A stretch of DNA of 64,000 nucleotides. It comes from Pseudidiomarina donghaiensis (GTDB lineage Bacteria > Pseudomonadota > Gammaproteobacteria > Enterobacterales > Alteromonadaceae). Of this stretch, positions 9,022 through 18,604 are shown in pieces (positions within the stretch are counted from its first letter, which is position 1; each line of letters starts with the position of its first letter). The notes beneath the pieces are model-generated. The model searched no databases, was not told the DNA's origin, and saw only the letters and a program-made list of their open reading frames with translations. The translations under genes and the position numbers were made by a program. The stretch is from assembly GCF_900116895.1 (NCBI RefSeq), contig NZ_FPCF01000001.1, positions 558,001-622,000 of the forward strand, read 5' to 3'.

Positions 9022-9504
9022 ATGTCCACATTGCATACCGTTGTTTCAAAGTTAACAGTCATTAGTTTGCTGATACTACTCACTGCTTGTGGGGCAGAAC
9101 GTCAAGCGCCAGAGCAAGAGTTGCGGCTTCAGCAGGTTCGTGACATAGATCGGCAGCAATTACCTAGCGCCGGCTGGACGCTGTCTAATAGTGTTATTCA
9201 GCTGAGCTTTTGTCGCGATCGTATTAATACCGCGTTGTTAGCTGAGCGCGAAGAATTGCGCCGCTGGCGACTAGTCGGCGAAGCTTCTGTATTTCCGCCA
9301 GGGCGCGATGAAGGGCTGCAACAGTTGGCTGACTTATATATGAAGCACAATGTGCTGCTCTATCAGCTTTCTGGTAACTTTGGCAGCCAGGTATATCAAC
9401 TTGCATATCGGCCGAATGAACCAGAGCCCAATATTTTTAACGCATTTGCTAAAATTGGTCGCGATAGCTCTATTTGTTATAGCTCACTCGACGCTAACGA
9501 TTAA
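9022..9504 (+). CDS. Uncharacterised lipoprotein upstream of bolA
   Basis: A 160-residue protein starting with a lipoprotein signal peptide: a hydrophobic stretch ending in the lipobox LLTAC, with C23 as the lipidation site. The residue after the cysteine is glycine, so there is no Asp inner-membrane retention signal and outer-membrane placement is likely. The mature part is small, charged and soluble, with no motif that I recognise. It ends 22 bases before bolA and is likely co-transcribed with it. It does not look like the YajG lipoprotein found near bolA in enterobacteria. Function unknown. Confidence 0.75.
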   Translation: MSTLHTVVSKLTVISLLILLTACGAERQAPEQELRLQQVRDIDRQQLPSAGWTLSNSVIQLSFCRDRINTALLAEREELRRWRLVGEASVFPPGRDEGLQQLADLYMKHNVLLYQLSGNFGSQVYQLAYRPNEPEPNIFNAFAKIGRDSSICYSSLDAND

Positions 9505-9526
9505 CTAGGTGCTAATAGGTGTAACC

Positions 9527-9847
9527 ATGACAGATTTACAGCAACATATTGAAGCGAAACTACAACGCGAATTGCAGCCTGCCTATCTCTCGGTAGTCAA
9601 CGAAAGCCATATGCACGGTACCCCGAGCAATGACTCGCACTTTAAAGTGGTTGCGGTGTGTGAGCAATTTGACGGAATGCGATTGCTGCAACGACACCGT
9701 GCCATTAACAAGGTGTTGGCGGAGGAACTTGCCGGACCCGTGCACGCATTAGCACTACACGTTTATAGCCCGACTGAGTGGCAGCAATTACAACAGGTGC
9801 CAGACTCACCAGCTTGTCGGGGCGGTAGTAAGCTCGATAACAACTGA
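9527..9847 (+). CDS. bolA: BolA family protein
   Basis: A 106-residue protein matching BolA over its whole length. It has ESHMH near the start of the domain, SHFKVVAV, the RHRAINKVLAEEL helix and GPVHALALHVYSPTEW at the C-terminus. The conserved histidines are those used to co-bind a [2Fe-2S] cluster with monothiol glutaredoxins. BolA acts in iron-sulfur trafficking and as a stress-linked regulator of shape and envelope genes. The ATG at 9527 gives the usual BolA N-terminus. It lies just before fabV and the nqr operon, an arrangement (bolA beside nqrA) also known from Vibrio. Confidence 0.9.
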   Translation: MTDLQQHIEAKLQRELQPAYLSVVNESHMHGTPSNDSHFKVVAVCEQFDGMRLLQRHRAINKVLAEELAGPVHALALHVYSPTEWQQLQQVPDSPACRGGSKLDNN

Positions 9848-9959
9848 TCACGCGCTTTGCTAACAGCTCAGATCACTTGTCTGTGGGTGGTCGGTTACAC
9901 TAGCCGACATCTCTGCAAACTAACGTAAGACTCGAATTCATAAAATAGGAACCGATACG

Positions 9960-11138
9960 ATGGTCATTCATCCAAAAATCCGTGGCTTTATTTGTACCAA
10001 TGCTCACCCTGTAGGTTGCGCGGCACACGTGCAGCAACAAATTGATTATGTGAAGCAGCAAGCGCCGTTAGATAAAGTTCCGCAGCGTGTTTTGGTGATC
10101 GGTTGCTCTACCGGCTATGGCTTAGCAACACGTATTAACGCAGCATTTGGCGCTGGCGCTAAAACCTTAGGCGTGTGCTTTGAAAAAGAGCCGAGCGAGA
10201 AGAAAACCGCGACGGCGGGTTGGTATAACACCGCAGCGTTTCATCAAGCCGCTGAAAAAGAAGGCCTATACGCACACACCATAAACGGCGATGCGTTTTC
10301 AAACGAAATTAAACAAGAAGTTATTGAGAAAATTAAACAAGATTTGGGTCAAGTTGACTTGGTGATTTATAGCCTTGCTTCACCAAAGCGTAAAGATCCT
10401 GTCACTGGTGACCTGTATAGCTCTACCTTGAAGCCAATTGGCCAGGCCTACACCACCAAAACCTACCACACCGATAAAGACCAAGTGACGGAAATTACGT
10501 TAGAGCCTGCCAACGATGACGAAATTCAGCAAACCATCAAAGTGATGGGCGGTGAAGATTGGGAATTGTGGATGGCCGCGCTGCATGATGCCGGCGTATT
10601 GGCACCCAATGCAAAAACCACTGCTTATACCTATATTGGTAAAAAACTCACTTGGCCAATTTATGGCCACGCCACAATTGGTAAAGCAAAAGAAGATTTA
10701 GACCGTGCCGCTGCAGCCATGCGTACGCGCTACACCGACTTAAACCTTGAAGCTTACGTGTCATCGTTGAAAGCTTTGGTCACGCAAGCAAGTTCTGCAA
10801 TTCCAGTTATGCCGCTATATATTTCGTTAATTTACGGCGTGATGAAAGAAGAGGGCACCCACGAGGGTTGTATCGAACAAACCCACCGTTTGCTGCGTGA
10901 TGGTTTGTACGGCGTAGACCCAGAGCTGGATGAAGCCGGCCGTTTGTTCATGAACGGTTGGGAAACGAATGACGCAACGCAAGCAAAAGTCGAAAGATTA
11001 TGGCATGAAGTCACGCAAGAGAACTTCCATGATTTAGCTGACTATGCGGGTTATCACAGTGATTTCTTGAAGCTATTTGGCTTTGGCATTGAGGGCGTCG
11101 ATTACGACGCCGACGTCAACCCACTCGTCACTTGGTAA
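9960..11138 (+). CDS. fabV: NADH-dependent trans-2-enoyl-ACP/CoA reductase FabV
   Basis: A 392-residue protein that fits FabV end to end. It has the N-terminal HPKIRGFICTNAHPVGC segment, the long-loop Rossmann motif VLVIGCSTGYGLA (44-56), and the catalytic Y-x8-K pair at Y235 and K244 (PIYGHATIGKAK). FabV catalyses the last reduction of each fatty-acid elongation cycle and usually confers triclosan tolerance. AGGAAC lies before the ATG. It is followed by a heptamer-type palindromic repeat rather than a normal T-tailed terminator. Gene identity is firm. Confidence 0.96.
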   Translation: MVIHPKIRGFICTNAHPVGCAAHVQQQIDYVKQQAPLDKVPQRVLVIGCSTGYGLATRINAAFGAGAKTLGVCFEKEPSEKKTATAGWYNTAAFHQAAEKEGLYAHTINGDAFSNEIKQEVIEKIKQDLGQVDLVIYSLASPKRKDPVTGDLYSSTLKPIGQAYTTKTYHTDKDQVTEITLEPANDDEIQQTIKVMGGEDWELWMAALHDAGVLAPNAKTTAYTYIGKKLTWPIYGHATIGKAKEDLDRAAAAMRTRYTDLNLEAYVSSLKALVTQASSAIPVMPLYISLIYGVMKEEGTHEGCIEQTHRLLRDGLYGVDPELDEAGRLFMNGWETNDATQAKVERLWHEVTQENFHDLADYAGYHSDFLKLFGFGIEGVDYDADVNPLVTW

Positions 11139-11144
11139 GAGCCG

Positions 11145-11257
11145 TTGTTCGTTATTCGTGCGCTACGCTGTTCGTCCGCTGCGCTGTTCGTGAATACGTG
11201 TCGAACAGTGCGCAGCACGTACGAACAGCGAACGAAGTGAGCGGACGAAAAACGAAC
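11145..11257. repeat. Palindromic heptamer-type intergenic repeat, copy B1
   Basis: It begins seven bases after the fabV stop. The left arm contains GTTGTTCGTTATTCGT and two GCTGTTCG units; the right arm carries the complement (CGAACAGCGAACG, GCGGACGAA, ACGAAC), so the whole can fold into a long interrupted stem-loop. The same vocabulary recurs downstream of cysS at 38212-38320. It has no T-tract, so it is not a simple intrinsic terminator. Confidence 0.75.
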
Positions 11258-11430
11258 CACGCATTTTAGGTTTTTGCATTTGTTTTGCTGTGCAAAAGTG
11301 CTAAAATGCGCGCCCTAGGTGAAAATGGACAGAATTTGGTCAGTGTGGGCTTTCAGGCTTAGGTTTTCTTACGCTTGGAAGCGCGCACTGGAATAAGATT
11401 AATCTTCCCTAACGAGTAGTGCAAACGCGT
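11258..11430 (+). promoter_or_regulatory. nqr promoter/leader region
   Basis: An extended -10 element, TGcTAAAAT, lies at 11299-11307, with a weak TTTGTT 17 bases before it; transcription from there would give a leader of about 115 bases. A perfect 12-base dyad, AAGATTAATCTT (11395-11406), lies 25 bases before the nqrA ATG, and no strong Shine-Dalgarno is visible. The promoter call is tentative. Confidence 0.35.
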
Positions 11431-12771
11431 ATGATTACGATCAAGAAAGGGCTGGATATCCCGATTTCGGGTGCGCCAGTGCAAACTATCGAGGATGGCC
11501 AGGCCATCACCACCGTTGCCGTACTGGGTGAAGAGTATGTGGGTATGCGCCCAACCATGCATGTCAAGGTTGAGGACCGCGTTAAAAAAGGCCAGGTACT
11601 TTTCGAAGATAAGAAAAACCCAGGGGTTAAATTTACTGCACCTGCTGCCGGCGTTGTGAAAGACGTACTGCGTGGCGCAAAGCGTGTGCTGCAAGCTGTT
11701 GTCATTGAAATTGACGGCGACGAGCAGGAAACCTTTGCCAAGTACGACAGCGCAGACTTAGCAGGGCTTGATCGCGCTAAAGTGGTTGAGCAACTAAACA
11801 ACTCAGGTCAATGGGTTGCGTTGCGGACCCGTCCATTTAGCCGTTCTCCGAAGCTAGATGCAGAGCCTACCGCTATTTTTGTCAATGCCATGGATACCAA
11901 TCCATTAGCCGCTGACCCAGCGTTAATTATCAACGAACATAAACAAGCCTTTATTGATGGCTTGAAAGTTTTGGGCAACCTTACCCAAGGCAAAGTGTTT
12001 GTGGTGAAAGCTGCTGACGCAAGCGTTGACACTGGCGATGCAAAAGTACAGTTGGAAAGCTTTAAAGGCCCACACCCAGCTGGCTTAGTTGGCACGCATA
12101 TTCATTTCTTGAACCCGGTATCGATGGCGAAGCAAGCTTGGCACATTGGTTACCAAGACGTGATTGCCTACGGTAAATTGTTTACTACTGGCGAATTGTT
12201 TACTGACCGCGTGGTTGCTTTAGGCGGCCCAGCGGCGAAGAAACCACGTTTATTGCGTACGCGTTTAGGCGCAAACGTGCGTGAGCTGACCAAAGGTGAG
12301 CTTGCACAAGGTAAAAACCGTGTGGTTTCTGGTTCAGTACTCAATGGTCACAAAGTTGATGACGCACACCAGTGGTTAGGTCGCTTCCATAACCAAGTGA
12401 GCGTATTGGCTGAAGGCGATAACAAAGAATTCTTGGGTTGGATCAAGCCTGGTGTTAATCAGCATTCGGTAACGCGTGCCTATTTAGGTCACTTGAACCC
12501 GAAAAAATTATTCGCAATGACCACAACCACCAACGGTTCAGACCGTTCGATGGTGCCAATCGGCAACTACGAGCGCGTGATGCCGCTTGATATTTTGCCA
12601 ACGATTTTGCTACGTGACTTGCTCTCTGGTGACACTGAACAGGCTCAAAAGCTGGGCTGTTTAGAGTTGGACGAAGAGGACTTAGCGCTGTGTTCTTATG
12701 TTTGCCCAGGCAAATACGAGTACGGTCCTGTGTTGCGTAACATGTTGACCGAAATTGAGAAAGAGGGCTGA
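11431..12771 (+). CDS. nqrA: Na+-NQR subunit A
   Basis: A 446-residue subunit with the typical start [16 protein letters not shown] and the conserved [19 protein letters not shown] segment; the body has no membrane helix. NqrA is the peripheral cytoplasmic subunit of the sodium-pumping NADH:ubiquinone oxidoreductase and takes part in quinone binding with NqrB. The ATG at 11431 gives the family N-terminus; an in-frame GTG four codons earlier is rejected. It is the first gene of a complete nqrABCDEF operon in the canonical order. Confidence 0.97.
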   Translation: MITIKKGLDIPISGAPVQTIEDGQAITTVAVLGEEYVGMRPTMHVKVEDRVKKGQVLFEDKKNPGVKFTAPAAGVVKDVLRGAKRVLQAVVIEIDGDEQETFAKYDSADLAGLDRAKVVEQLNNSGQWVALRTRPFSRSPKLDAEPTAIFVNAMDTNPLAADPALIINEHKQAFIDGLKVLGNLTQGKVFVVKAADASVDTGDAKVQLESFKGPHPAGLVGTHIHFLNPVSMAKQAWHIGYQDVIAYGKLFTTGELFTDRVVALGGPAAKKPRLLRTRLGANVRELTKGELAQGKNRVVSGSVLNGHKVDDAHQWLGRFHNQVSVLAEGDNKEFLGWIKPGVNQHSVTRAYLGHLNPKKLFAMTTTTNGSDRSMVPIGNYERVMPLDILPTILLRDLLSGDTEQAQKLGCLELDEEDLALCSYVCPGKYEYGPVLRNMLTEIEKEG

Positions 12772-12773
12772 TC

Positions 12774-13973
12774 ATGGGCTTGAAAAATTTCCTCGAGAAG
12801 ATTGAGCCAAACTTCGAAAAAGGCGGCAAGTACGAGAAGTGGTACGCCTTATACGAAGCAGCGGCAACTATTTTCTACACGCCAGGTAAAGTCACTAAAG
12901 GCATTACCCACGTTAAAGATAGCGTTGATTTAAAGCGCATCATGATCTTGGTATGGATGATGACATTCCCAGCAATGTTCTGGGGTATGTACAACATTGG
13001 TAACCAAGCAGCCATGGCGCTAGTGAACGGCTATGAGTTGGCTGACATTTGGCAAGTAGGCTTGTTTACAGCGTTAGGCGGCGACTTAAGCTCTGCGGGC
13101 TGGGCCGGTAAGCTATTTTACGGCGCTTGCTTCTTTGTTCCTGTGTATGCGACGACCTTTATTGTCGGTGGTTTCTGGGAAGTCTTGTTTGCCTCAATTC
13201 GTAAGCACGAAATTAACGAAGGCTTCTTCGTTACCTCGGTATTGTTTGCGTTAACCTTGCCTGCAACCATGCCATTGTGGCAGGTCGCGTTAGGTATCAC
13301 CTTCGGTGTGGTTATTGGTAAAGAAATTTTCGGCGGTACTGGCCGTAACTTCTTGAACCCAGCGTTGACTGGCCGTGCATTCTTATACTTTGCCTTCCCA
13401 GCGTCTATTTCGGGTGAGCAAGTATGGACTGCGGTTGATGGCTTCTCAGGTGCGACCTTGTTAGGTCAAGCTACCCAAGCAACAGATTACATTGCCAACA
13501 TGGACCTGTGGATGGATGCCTTCTTAGGTAACATTCAAGGCTCAATGGGTGAAGTGTCTACCCTGATGATTCTTATTGGCGGTTTGGCGTTAATTTACTT
13601 CCGTATCGCTTCATGGCGCATTGTGTCAGGTGTGTTCGTGGGTATGTTGGCGCTGTCGTTGTTATTTAACGTTATTGGCAGCGACACCAATCCAATGTTC
13701 GCTATGCCATGGTACTGGCACCTCGTTGTTGGTGGTTTTGCCTTCGGTATGATGTTCATGGCAACCGACCCAGTATCAGCTTCATTTACTAACAAAGGTA
13801 AGTTCTATTACGGCTTCCTTATTGGTGCAATGACAGTTCTTATCCGTGTGGTAAACCCTGCGTATCCGGAAGGTATTATGCTAGCAATTTTGTTTGCTAA
13901 CGTATTTGCCCCGCTGTTTGACCACTTTGTTGTTCAATCAAACATTAAACGGAGAATGGCACGCAATGGCTAA
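12774..13973 (+). CDS. nqrB: Na+-NQR subunit B
   Basis: A 399-residue integral membrane subunit with about ten helices. The FMN attachment motif SGAT is at 225-228 ([12 protein letters not shown]), with T228 expected to carry covalently bound FMN through a phosphoester bond. NqrB also contributes to quinone binding and the Na+ pathway. The gene starts two bases after nqrA, and its last 8 bases overlap nqrC. The flavinylating enzyme ApbE is encoded in the same operon. Confidence 0.97.
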   Translation: MGLKNFLEKIEPNFEKGGKYEKWYALYEAAATIFYTPGKVTKGITHVKDSVDLKRIMILVWMMTFPAMFWGMYNIGNQAAMALVNGYELADIWQVGLFTALGGDLSSAGWAGKLFYGACFFVPVYATTFIVGGFWEVLFASIRKHEINEGFFVTSVLFALTLPATMPLWQVALGITFGVVIGKEIFGGTGRNFLNPALTGRAFLYFAFPASISGEQVWTAVDGFSGATLLGQATQATDYIANMDLWMDAFLGNIQGSMGEVSTLMILIGGLALIYFRIASWRIVSGVFVGMLALSLLFNVIGSDTNPMFAMPWYWHLVVGGFAFGMMFMATDPVSASFTNKGKFYYGFLIGAMTVLIRVVNPAYPEGIMLAILFANVFAPLFDHFVVQSNIKRRMARNG

Positions 13974-14742
13974 TAAAAACGAATCACTCGGCAAAACGCT
14001 CTTTGTCGTTATCGCCCTCTGTTTAGTGTGCGCGATTATCGTGGCGGGTTCTGCAGTGGGTTTGAAGCCACTGCAGGAAAAGAACGCTGCGTTGGACATG
14101 CAACGTAACGTGCTTGATGCTGCCGGCTTATTAACGCCAGAAACCGACGTTATTGCCGTGTTTGAAGACCGCGTAGACACGCGTTTAATCAACTTAGACA
14201 CGTTAGAAGCCGTTGAAGCGGTAGACGGCAAAAATGCGATTGAGTACGACCCAATTGCTTCTGCTAAAAAAGCAGGCTTGGGCACCAAGCTTGAGAAAAG
14301 CGAAGACGTAGCAGGCATTGGCGCATTAGAAAACGTTGCTAAAGTTTACTTTATCAACGGTGCTGACGGTGCCTTAGAAACCGTTGTGGTGTATGTACGT
14401 GGTTACGGCCTGTGGGGCACCATGTACGGTTTAATGGCGGTAGCGCCAGACATGAACACCATTAAAGGCATTAACTTCTACGAGCACTCAGAAACTCCAG
14501 GTCTTGGTGGCGAAATCCAGAATCCAAACTGGACTGCTAGCTGGCAAGGTAAAGAGATTTATGACAACGGCAGTGTTGCCTTAGACGTCACCAAAAACGT
14601 GACTGATAAAGCGCATGATATCGATGCACTTTCGGGTGCAACCTTAACCAGTAACGGTGTAGAAAACACCATGCAGTTCTGGTTTAGCGACAAGGCTTAT
14701 GGCCCACTGTTCGATAAAATTCGCAAAGGGGAGCTGAACTAA
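13966..14742 (+). CDS. nqrC: Na+-NQR subunit C
   Basis: A 258-residue subunit with one N-terminal membrane helix (about 11-33) and a periplasmic FMN-binding domain. The covalent FMN motif SGAT lies at 223-226 ([13 protein letters not shown]), so T226 is the predicted attachment site. The conserved segment [14 protein letters not shown] precedes it. The ATG at 13966 overlaps the end of nqrB (ATGGCTAA), which implies coupled translation. Upstream in-frame starts lie inside nqrB and are not credible. NqrC relays electrons between the 2Fe-2S/FAD part and NqrB. Confidence 0.97.
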   Translation: MANKNESLGKTLFVVIALCLVCAIIVAGSAVGLKPLQEKNAALDMQRNVLDAAGLLTPETDVIAVFEDRVDTRLINLDTLEAVEAVDGKNAIEYDPIASAKKAGLGTKLEKSEDVAGIGALENVAKVYFINGADGALETVVVYVRGYGLWGTMYGLMAVAPDMNTIKGINFYEHSETPGLGGEIQNPNWTASWQGKEIYDNGSVALDVTKNVTDKAHDIDALSGATLTSNGVENTMQFWFSDKAYGPLFDKIRKGELN

Positions 14743-15374
14743 TGGCCAGTGCAAAAGAAGTCAAAGAGGTTCTATTTGGGCCAATTTTTGCCAACAACCC
14801 GATTGCCTTGCAAATTTTAGGTATCTGCTCGGCGTTGGCGGTTACGTCGAAAATGGAAAACACTGTGGTTATGTGTATTGCACTAACCTTGGTAACTGCG
14901 TTTTCGAACTTGTTTATTTCGATTATACGTAATCACATTCCATCAAGTGTGCGTATTATTGTACAGATGACCATTATTGCCAGCTTGGTTATTGTGGTCG
15001 ACCAAGTATTGCGCGCTTATGCATATAGCATCGCGAAAGAACTGTCGGTATTTGTTGGTCTAATTATTACCAACTGTATCGTGATGGGTCGCGCGGAAGC
15101 TTATGCCATGAAGAGCCCACCAATGCTGTCGTTCTTAGACGGTATCGGTAACGGCTTGGGTTACTCGGTGGTATTGCTTACTGTCGGTTTCGTTCGCGAA
15201 TTGTTCGGTTCAGGTAGCCTGTTTGGCTATCAGATCATGTCACTGGCTTCTGAAGGTGGTTGGTATCAACCAATCGGCTTGTTGGTATTACCACCAAGTG
15301 CGTTCTTCATTATCGGTGGCTTTATCTGGGTACTGCGTACCTTCCGCACAGAACAAGTAGAGCCGAAGGAATAA
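14742..15374 (+). CDS. nqrD: Na+-NQR subunit D
   Basis: A 210-residue, six-helix membrane protein homologous to NqrE and to RnfA/RnfE. The cysteine-containing half-helices LGICSALAV and [16 protein letters not shown] are visible; in the family these supply ligands for an intramembrane iron centre shared with NqrE. Its ATG shares a base with the nqrC stop (TAATG). It forms part of the electron path and Na+ gate of the complex. Confidence 0.96.
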   Translation: MASAKEVKEVLFGPIFANNPIALQILGICSALAVTSKMENTVVMCIALTLVTAFSNLFISIIRNHIPSSVRIIVQMTIIASLVIVVDQVLRAYAYSIAKELSVFVGLIITNCIVMGRAEAYAMKSPPMLSFLDGIGNGLGYSVVLLTVGFVRELFGSGSLFGYQIMSLASEGGWYQPIGLLVLPPSAFFIIGGFIWVLRTFRTEQVEPKE

Positions 15375-15384
15375 GGAGCAGACC

Positions 15385-15993
15385 ATGGAAGCCTATATCA
15401 GTTTATTTATTAAATCGATTTTCGTTGAAAACTTAGCGTTATCGTTCTTCCTTGGTATGTGTACTTTCTTGGCGGTGTCTAAGAAAGTAACTACAGCTTT
15501 TGGTTTGGGCGTTGCAGTTATCGTGGTATTGGGTATTTCAGTACCGGCGAACAATTTGGTTTACCACAATATTTTGGCGCCAGGTGCGTTAGATTGGGCT
15601 GGTTTTCCAGATGCAGACTTAAGTTTCTTGCGTTTCTTGACCTTTATCGGCGTTATTGCGGCGTTGGTACAGATTCTTGAAATGGCGTTAGACAAATACG
15701 TGCCTGCTTTATACAACGCGTTAGGTATTTTCCTACCGTTGATTACCGTGAACTGCGCTATTTTTGGTGGCGTGTCGTTCATGGTAGAGCGTGACTACAA
15801 CTTCACTGAAAGTGTGGTTTACGGTATTGGCGGCGGCGTTGGTTGGGCGCTTGCCATTGTGGCGTTAGCTGCAGTGCGCGAGAAGTTGAAATATGCGGAC
15901 GTGCCAGATGGTTTACGTGGCTTGGGCATCACCTTTATGACGGTGGGTCTGATTGGTTTAGGGTTTATGTCTTTCTCAGGCATTTCACTCTAA
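15385..15993 (+). CDS. nqrE: Na+-NQR subunit E
   Basis: A 202-residue, six-helix membrane subunit paralogous to NqrD in inverted topology. The motifs [16 protein letters not shown] and [10 protein letters not shown] carry the conserved cysteines predicted to coordinate the intramembrane iron centre together with NqrD. AAGGAG precedes the ATG ten bases after nqrD. A 47-base gap separates it from nqrF, the largest gap inside the operon. Confidence 0.96.
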   Translation: MEAYISLFIKSIFVENLALSFFLGMCTFLAVSKKVTTAFGLGVAVIVVLGISVPANNLVYHNILAPGALDWAGFPDADLSFLRFLTFIGVIAALVQILEMALDKYVPALYNALGIFLPLITVNCAIFGGVSFMVERDYNFTESVVYGIGGGVGWALAIVALAAVREKLKYADVPDGLRGLGITFMTVGLIGLGFMSFSGISL

Positions 15994-16040
15994 TTTCATC
16001 CGGTTACGAACGATAACGTATTAAGTAGAGGTACAAGTCG

Positions 16041-17282
16041 ATGCAAGGGCAAGATTTGACACTAATAGCGCTCGGCGTAGGCATGTTTACCTTGATTGTA
16101 TTGATTTTGGTTGCGGTGATTATGTTCGCCAAATCAAAATTGGTCCCTCAGGGTGATGTCGAGATTTTAATTAACGATGACGAAGACAAGAAAATCACCA
16201 CCCAGCCAGGCACCAAGTTGCTTGGCGCATTAGCGAATGCGGGTATTTTCGTATCGTCAGCGTGTGGTGGCGGTGGCTCATGTGGCCAGTGCCGCGTGGT
16301 TATTAAAGAAGGTGGCGGTGAAATTCTGCCAACCGAGCGTGACCACATTAACCGTAAAGAAGCACGTGAAGGCTGCCGTTTATCGTGCCAGGTTAACGTG
16401 AAACAGAACATGAAAATCGAACTTCCAGAAGAAGTATTCGGTATTCGTAAGTGGGACTGTACGGTTAAATCAAACAACAACGTTGCTACTTTCATTAAAG
16501 AGTTCGTAGTGCAGTTGCCTGAAGGTGAAGAAGTTCCATTCCGTGCGGGTGGTTATATTCAAATTGAATGTCCGCCACACCACGTGAAATTCAAAGACTT
16601 CGACATTGAAGACAAATTCCGTGGCGACTGGGAACACTTCGGCTTCTTTAACCTTGAGTCGAAAGTAAACGAAGAAGTTATTCGTGCTTACTCAATGGCG
16701 AACTACCCAGACGAGAAAGGCATTATCATGTTGAACGTGCGTATTGCTACGCCGCCTCCGCGTGATATGAGCTTGCCGCCAGGCCAAATGTCATCGTATA
16801 TCTTTAGCTTGAAGCCAGGCGACAAAGTCACGATTTCTGGTCCGTTCGGTGAATTCTTCGCGAAAGACACCAAAGCTGAAATGGTATTCGTTGGTGGTGG
16901 TGCTGGTATGGCGCCAATGCGTTCACATATCTTCGACCAATTACGTCGCTTGAACACCGATCGTAAAATGACCTTCTGGTACGGTGCGCGTTCGAAGAAA
17001 GAAATGTTCTATGTTGAAGATTTCGATATGTTGGCACGTGAAAACGACAACTTTGAATGGAACGTAGCCTTGTCTGACCCACAACCAGAAGATAACTGGG
17101 AAGGTTACACTGGCTTTATCCACAACGTGTTGTACGAAAACTATCTGAAAGACCACGATGCGCCTGAAGATTGTGAGTTCTACATGTGTGGACCACCGAT
17201 GATGAACGCTGCGGTTATCAAGATGCTGAAAGATCTTGGTGTTGAAGACGAAAACATCTTATTGGATGACTTCGGTGGCTAG
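16041..17282 (+). CDS. nqrF: Na+-NQR subunit F, NADH dehydrogenase component
   Basis: A 413-residue subunit. It has an N-terminal membrane helix (7-29) and a plant-type ferredoxin domain with [2Fe-2S] ligands C75, C81, C84 and C116 ([13 protein letters not shown]), then a ferredoxin-reductase module with the FAD motif RAYSMANYP and the NADH-binding [14 protein letters not shown]. It oxidises NADH and feeds electrons through FAD and the cluster into the membrane subunits. The C-terminal DDFGG is typical. AGAGG precedes the ATG. Confidence 0.97.
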   Translation: MQGQDLTLIALGVGMFTLIVLILVAVIMFAKSKLVPQGDVEILINDDEDKKITTQPGTKLLGALANAGIFVSSACGGGGSCGQCRVVIKEGGGEILPTERDHINRKEAREGCRLSCQVNVKQNMKIELPEEVFGIRKWDCTVKSNNNVATFIKEFVVQLPEGEEVPFRAGGYIQIECPPHHVKFKDFDIEDKFRGDWEHFGFFNLESKVNEEVIRAYSMANYPDEKGIIMLNVRIATPPPRDMSLPPGQMSSYIFSLKPGDKVTISGPFGEFFAKDTKAEMVFVGGGAGMAPMRSHIFDQLRRLNTDRKMTFWYGARSKKEMFYVEDFDMLARENDNFEWNVALSDPQPEDNWEGYTGFIHNVLYENYLKDHDAPEDCEFYMCGPPMMNAAVIKMLKDLGVEDENILLDDFGG

Positions 17283-17285
17283 AAA

Positions 17286-18302
17286 ATGATGACTTCATCG
17301 TTTCTACGAATTTGGCTAGCCCTACTGGGGCTGGCCTTTTTCGTTTCTTGTACCCCTGCACCGCAGCAGTTGTCGGTTTCTGGCGAAACTATGGGCACCA
17401 CCTACCATATTCGTTATGTGACGGCCAACCCTCGGCATGCTCCTGAGCAAGTTAAAGAGCGTGTAGATGCGGTGTTACAGCAGATTAATAGCCAAATGTC
17501 GACCTATGACCCTCAGTCAGAGTTGTCGCAATTTAACCAACGACACACAACCGAGCCGGTGGTGGTATCGCGAGCGCTTGAAACAGTGGTGCGTCGGGCG
17601 TTAGAAATTGGCTCTGAAACCAACGGCTTACTTGATGTTACCGTGGGGCCGTTAGTGAACTTATGGGGCTTTGGCCCGCTGGCTCGCCCAGATAAAGTTC
17701 CTAGTGAGGCTGAACTGGCTGCAGTTCAAGACCAAATTGGCTATCAGCATTTGTCGGTCGACAATCACCAGTTACGCAAAGCAATTCCTGACCTTTACGT
17801 TGATTTATCAACCATTGCCAAAGGCTATGGAGTTGACCGCGTTGCGGTGCTGCTTGAACAAATGGAAATTAAAAACTATTTGGTCGAGATTGGCGGCGAA
17901 ATGCGCATGAAGGGTTTTAAACCTGGCTCTAAACCATGGCGTATTGCCATTGAGCAACCGGTATCGCTTGACCGAGCCGTGCAACGGGTTATAGAGCCCG
18001 GCAATAGTGCAGTTGCAACTTCGGGTGATTATCGCAATTACTTTGAAGAAAACGGTGTGCGTTATTCGCATATTATTGATCCGCGCACGGGGTACCCGAT
18101 ACAACACAATTTGGTGTCGGTTACTGTTATTACTGACTCCTGCATGGATGCAGATGCCTATGCAACGGCGCTTACAGTTATGGGGCCAGAGCAGGCGTTA
18201 ACGTTCGCCGAACAAAAGGGCCTAGCGGTATTGCTAGTTACCCGTGAAAATGAAACTTTTAAAGAGTACACTAGTACTGCATTTAAACGATTTGAGCAGT
18301 AG
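17286..18302 (+). CDS. apbE: FAD:protein FMN transferase ApbE
   Basis: A 338-residue lipoprotein-type ApbE. The signal peptide ends in the lipobox FVSC with C22 as the lipid site. The mature domain begins with the family motif ETMGTTYHIRY and contains DLSTIAKGYGVDR, YLVEIGGEMRMKG and the C-terminal metal site region around TDSCMDADAYAT. ApbE transfers FMN from FAD to threonine in SGAT motifs, so NqrB and NqrC encoded just upstream are its obvious substrates. It starts four bases after nqrF and belongs to the same operon. Confidence 0.95.
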   Translation: MMTSSFLRIWLALLGLAFFVSCTPAPQQLSVSGETMGTTYHIRYVTANPRHAPEQVKERVDAVLQQINSQMSTYDPQSELSQFNQRHTTEPVVVSRALETVVRRALEIGSETNGLLDVTVGPLVNLWGFGPLARPDKVPSEAELAAVQDQIGYQHLSVDNHQLRKAIPDLYVDLSTIAKGYGVDRVAVLLEQMEIKNYLVEIGGEMRMKGFKPGSKPWRIAIEQPVSLDRAVQRVIEPGNSAVATSGDYRNYFEENGVRYSHIIDPRTGYPIQHNLVSVTVITDSCMDADAYATALTVMGPEQALTFAEQKGLAVLLVTRENETFKEYTSTAFKRFEQ

Positions 18303-18316
18303 CTCAGGAGGTCCAC

Positions 18317-18562
18317 ATGGGCGTTTTTATCGCTGTATTCGTCATCATGTTGGTAGTTGTTCTTGCCATGTCTGTTGGCTTTTTAGCTCAGAAAAAATCT
18401 ATTTCAGGTAGTTGTGGTGGTATTTCTGCATTGGGTATGGAAAAAGCCTGTGACTGCAAAGACCCCTGCGATGATAAAAAAGCACGTATGGCCGAGGAAG
18501 CTCGCGCTGAAAAACGTGCGGCACAAGAGAAGCAATGGCAGGAAAACCGAATCGACTCTTAG
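18317..18562 (+). CDS. nqrM: Na+-NQR maturation factor NqrM
   Basis: An 81-residue protein with one N-terminal membrane helix (about 3-24) and four conserved cysteines: C33 in SGSCGG, then C45, C47 and C51 in ACDCKDPC. This is the DUF539/NqrM pattern, a factor reported to be needed for assembling the NQR intramembrane iron site. The tail is highly charged. AGGAGG is spaced well for the ATG. It follows apbE by 14 bases, and its position at the end of the nqr operon is the usual one. Confidence 0.94.
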   Translation: MGVFIAVFVIMLVVVLAMSVGFLAQKKSISGSCGGISALGMEKACDCKDPCDDKKARMAEEARAEKRAAQEKQWQENRIDS

Positions 18563-18604
18563 TGGTTAAACCGTGCTTTTAAATAGTTTTTAGGAGTAGT
18601 TGTT

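Noticed and set aside
9880-9912. Hairpin after bolA as terminator
   Set aside because: The GTCGG/CCGAC stem is only five base pairs with a nine-base loop and no T-tract.
11419-11430. GTG start for nqrA four codons upstream
   Set aside because: NqrA proteins begin at MITIKKGLD, which is encoded from 11431.
13894-13965. Longer nqrC starting inside nqrB
   Set aside because: It would add residues read from nqrB in another frame; the standard start at 13966 overlaps the nqrB stop in the usual way.
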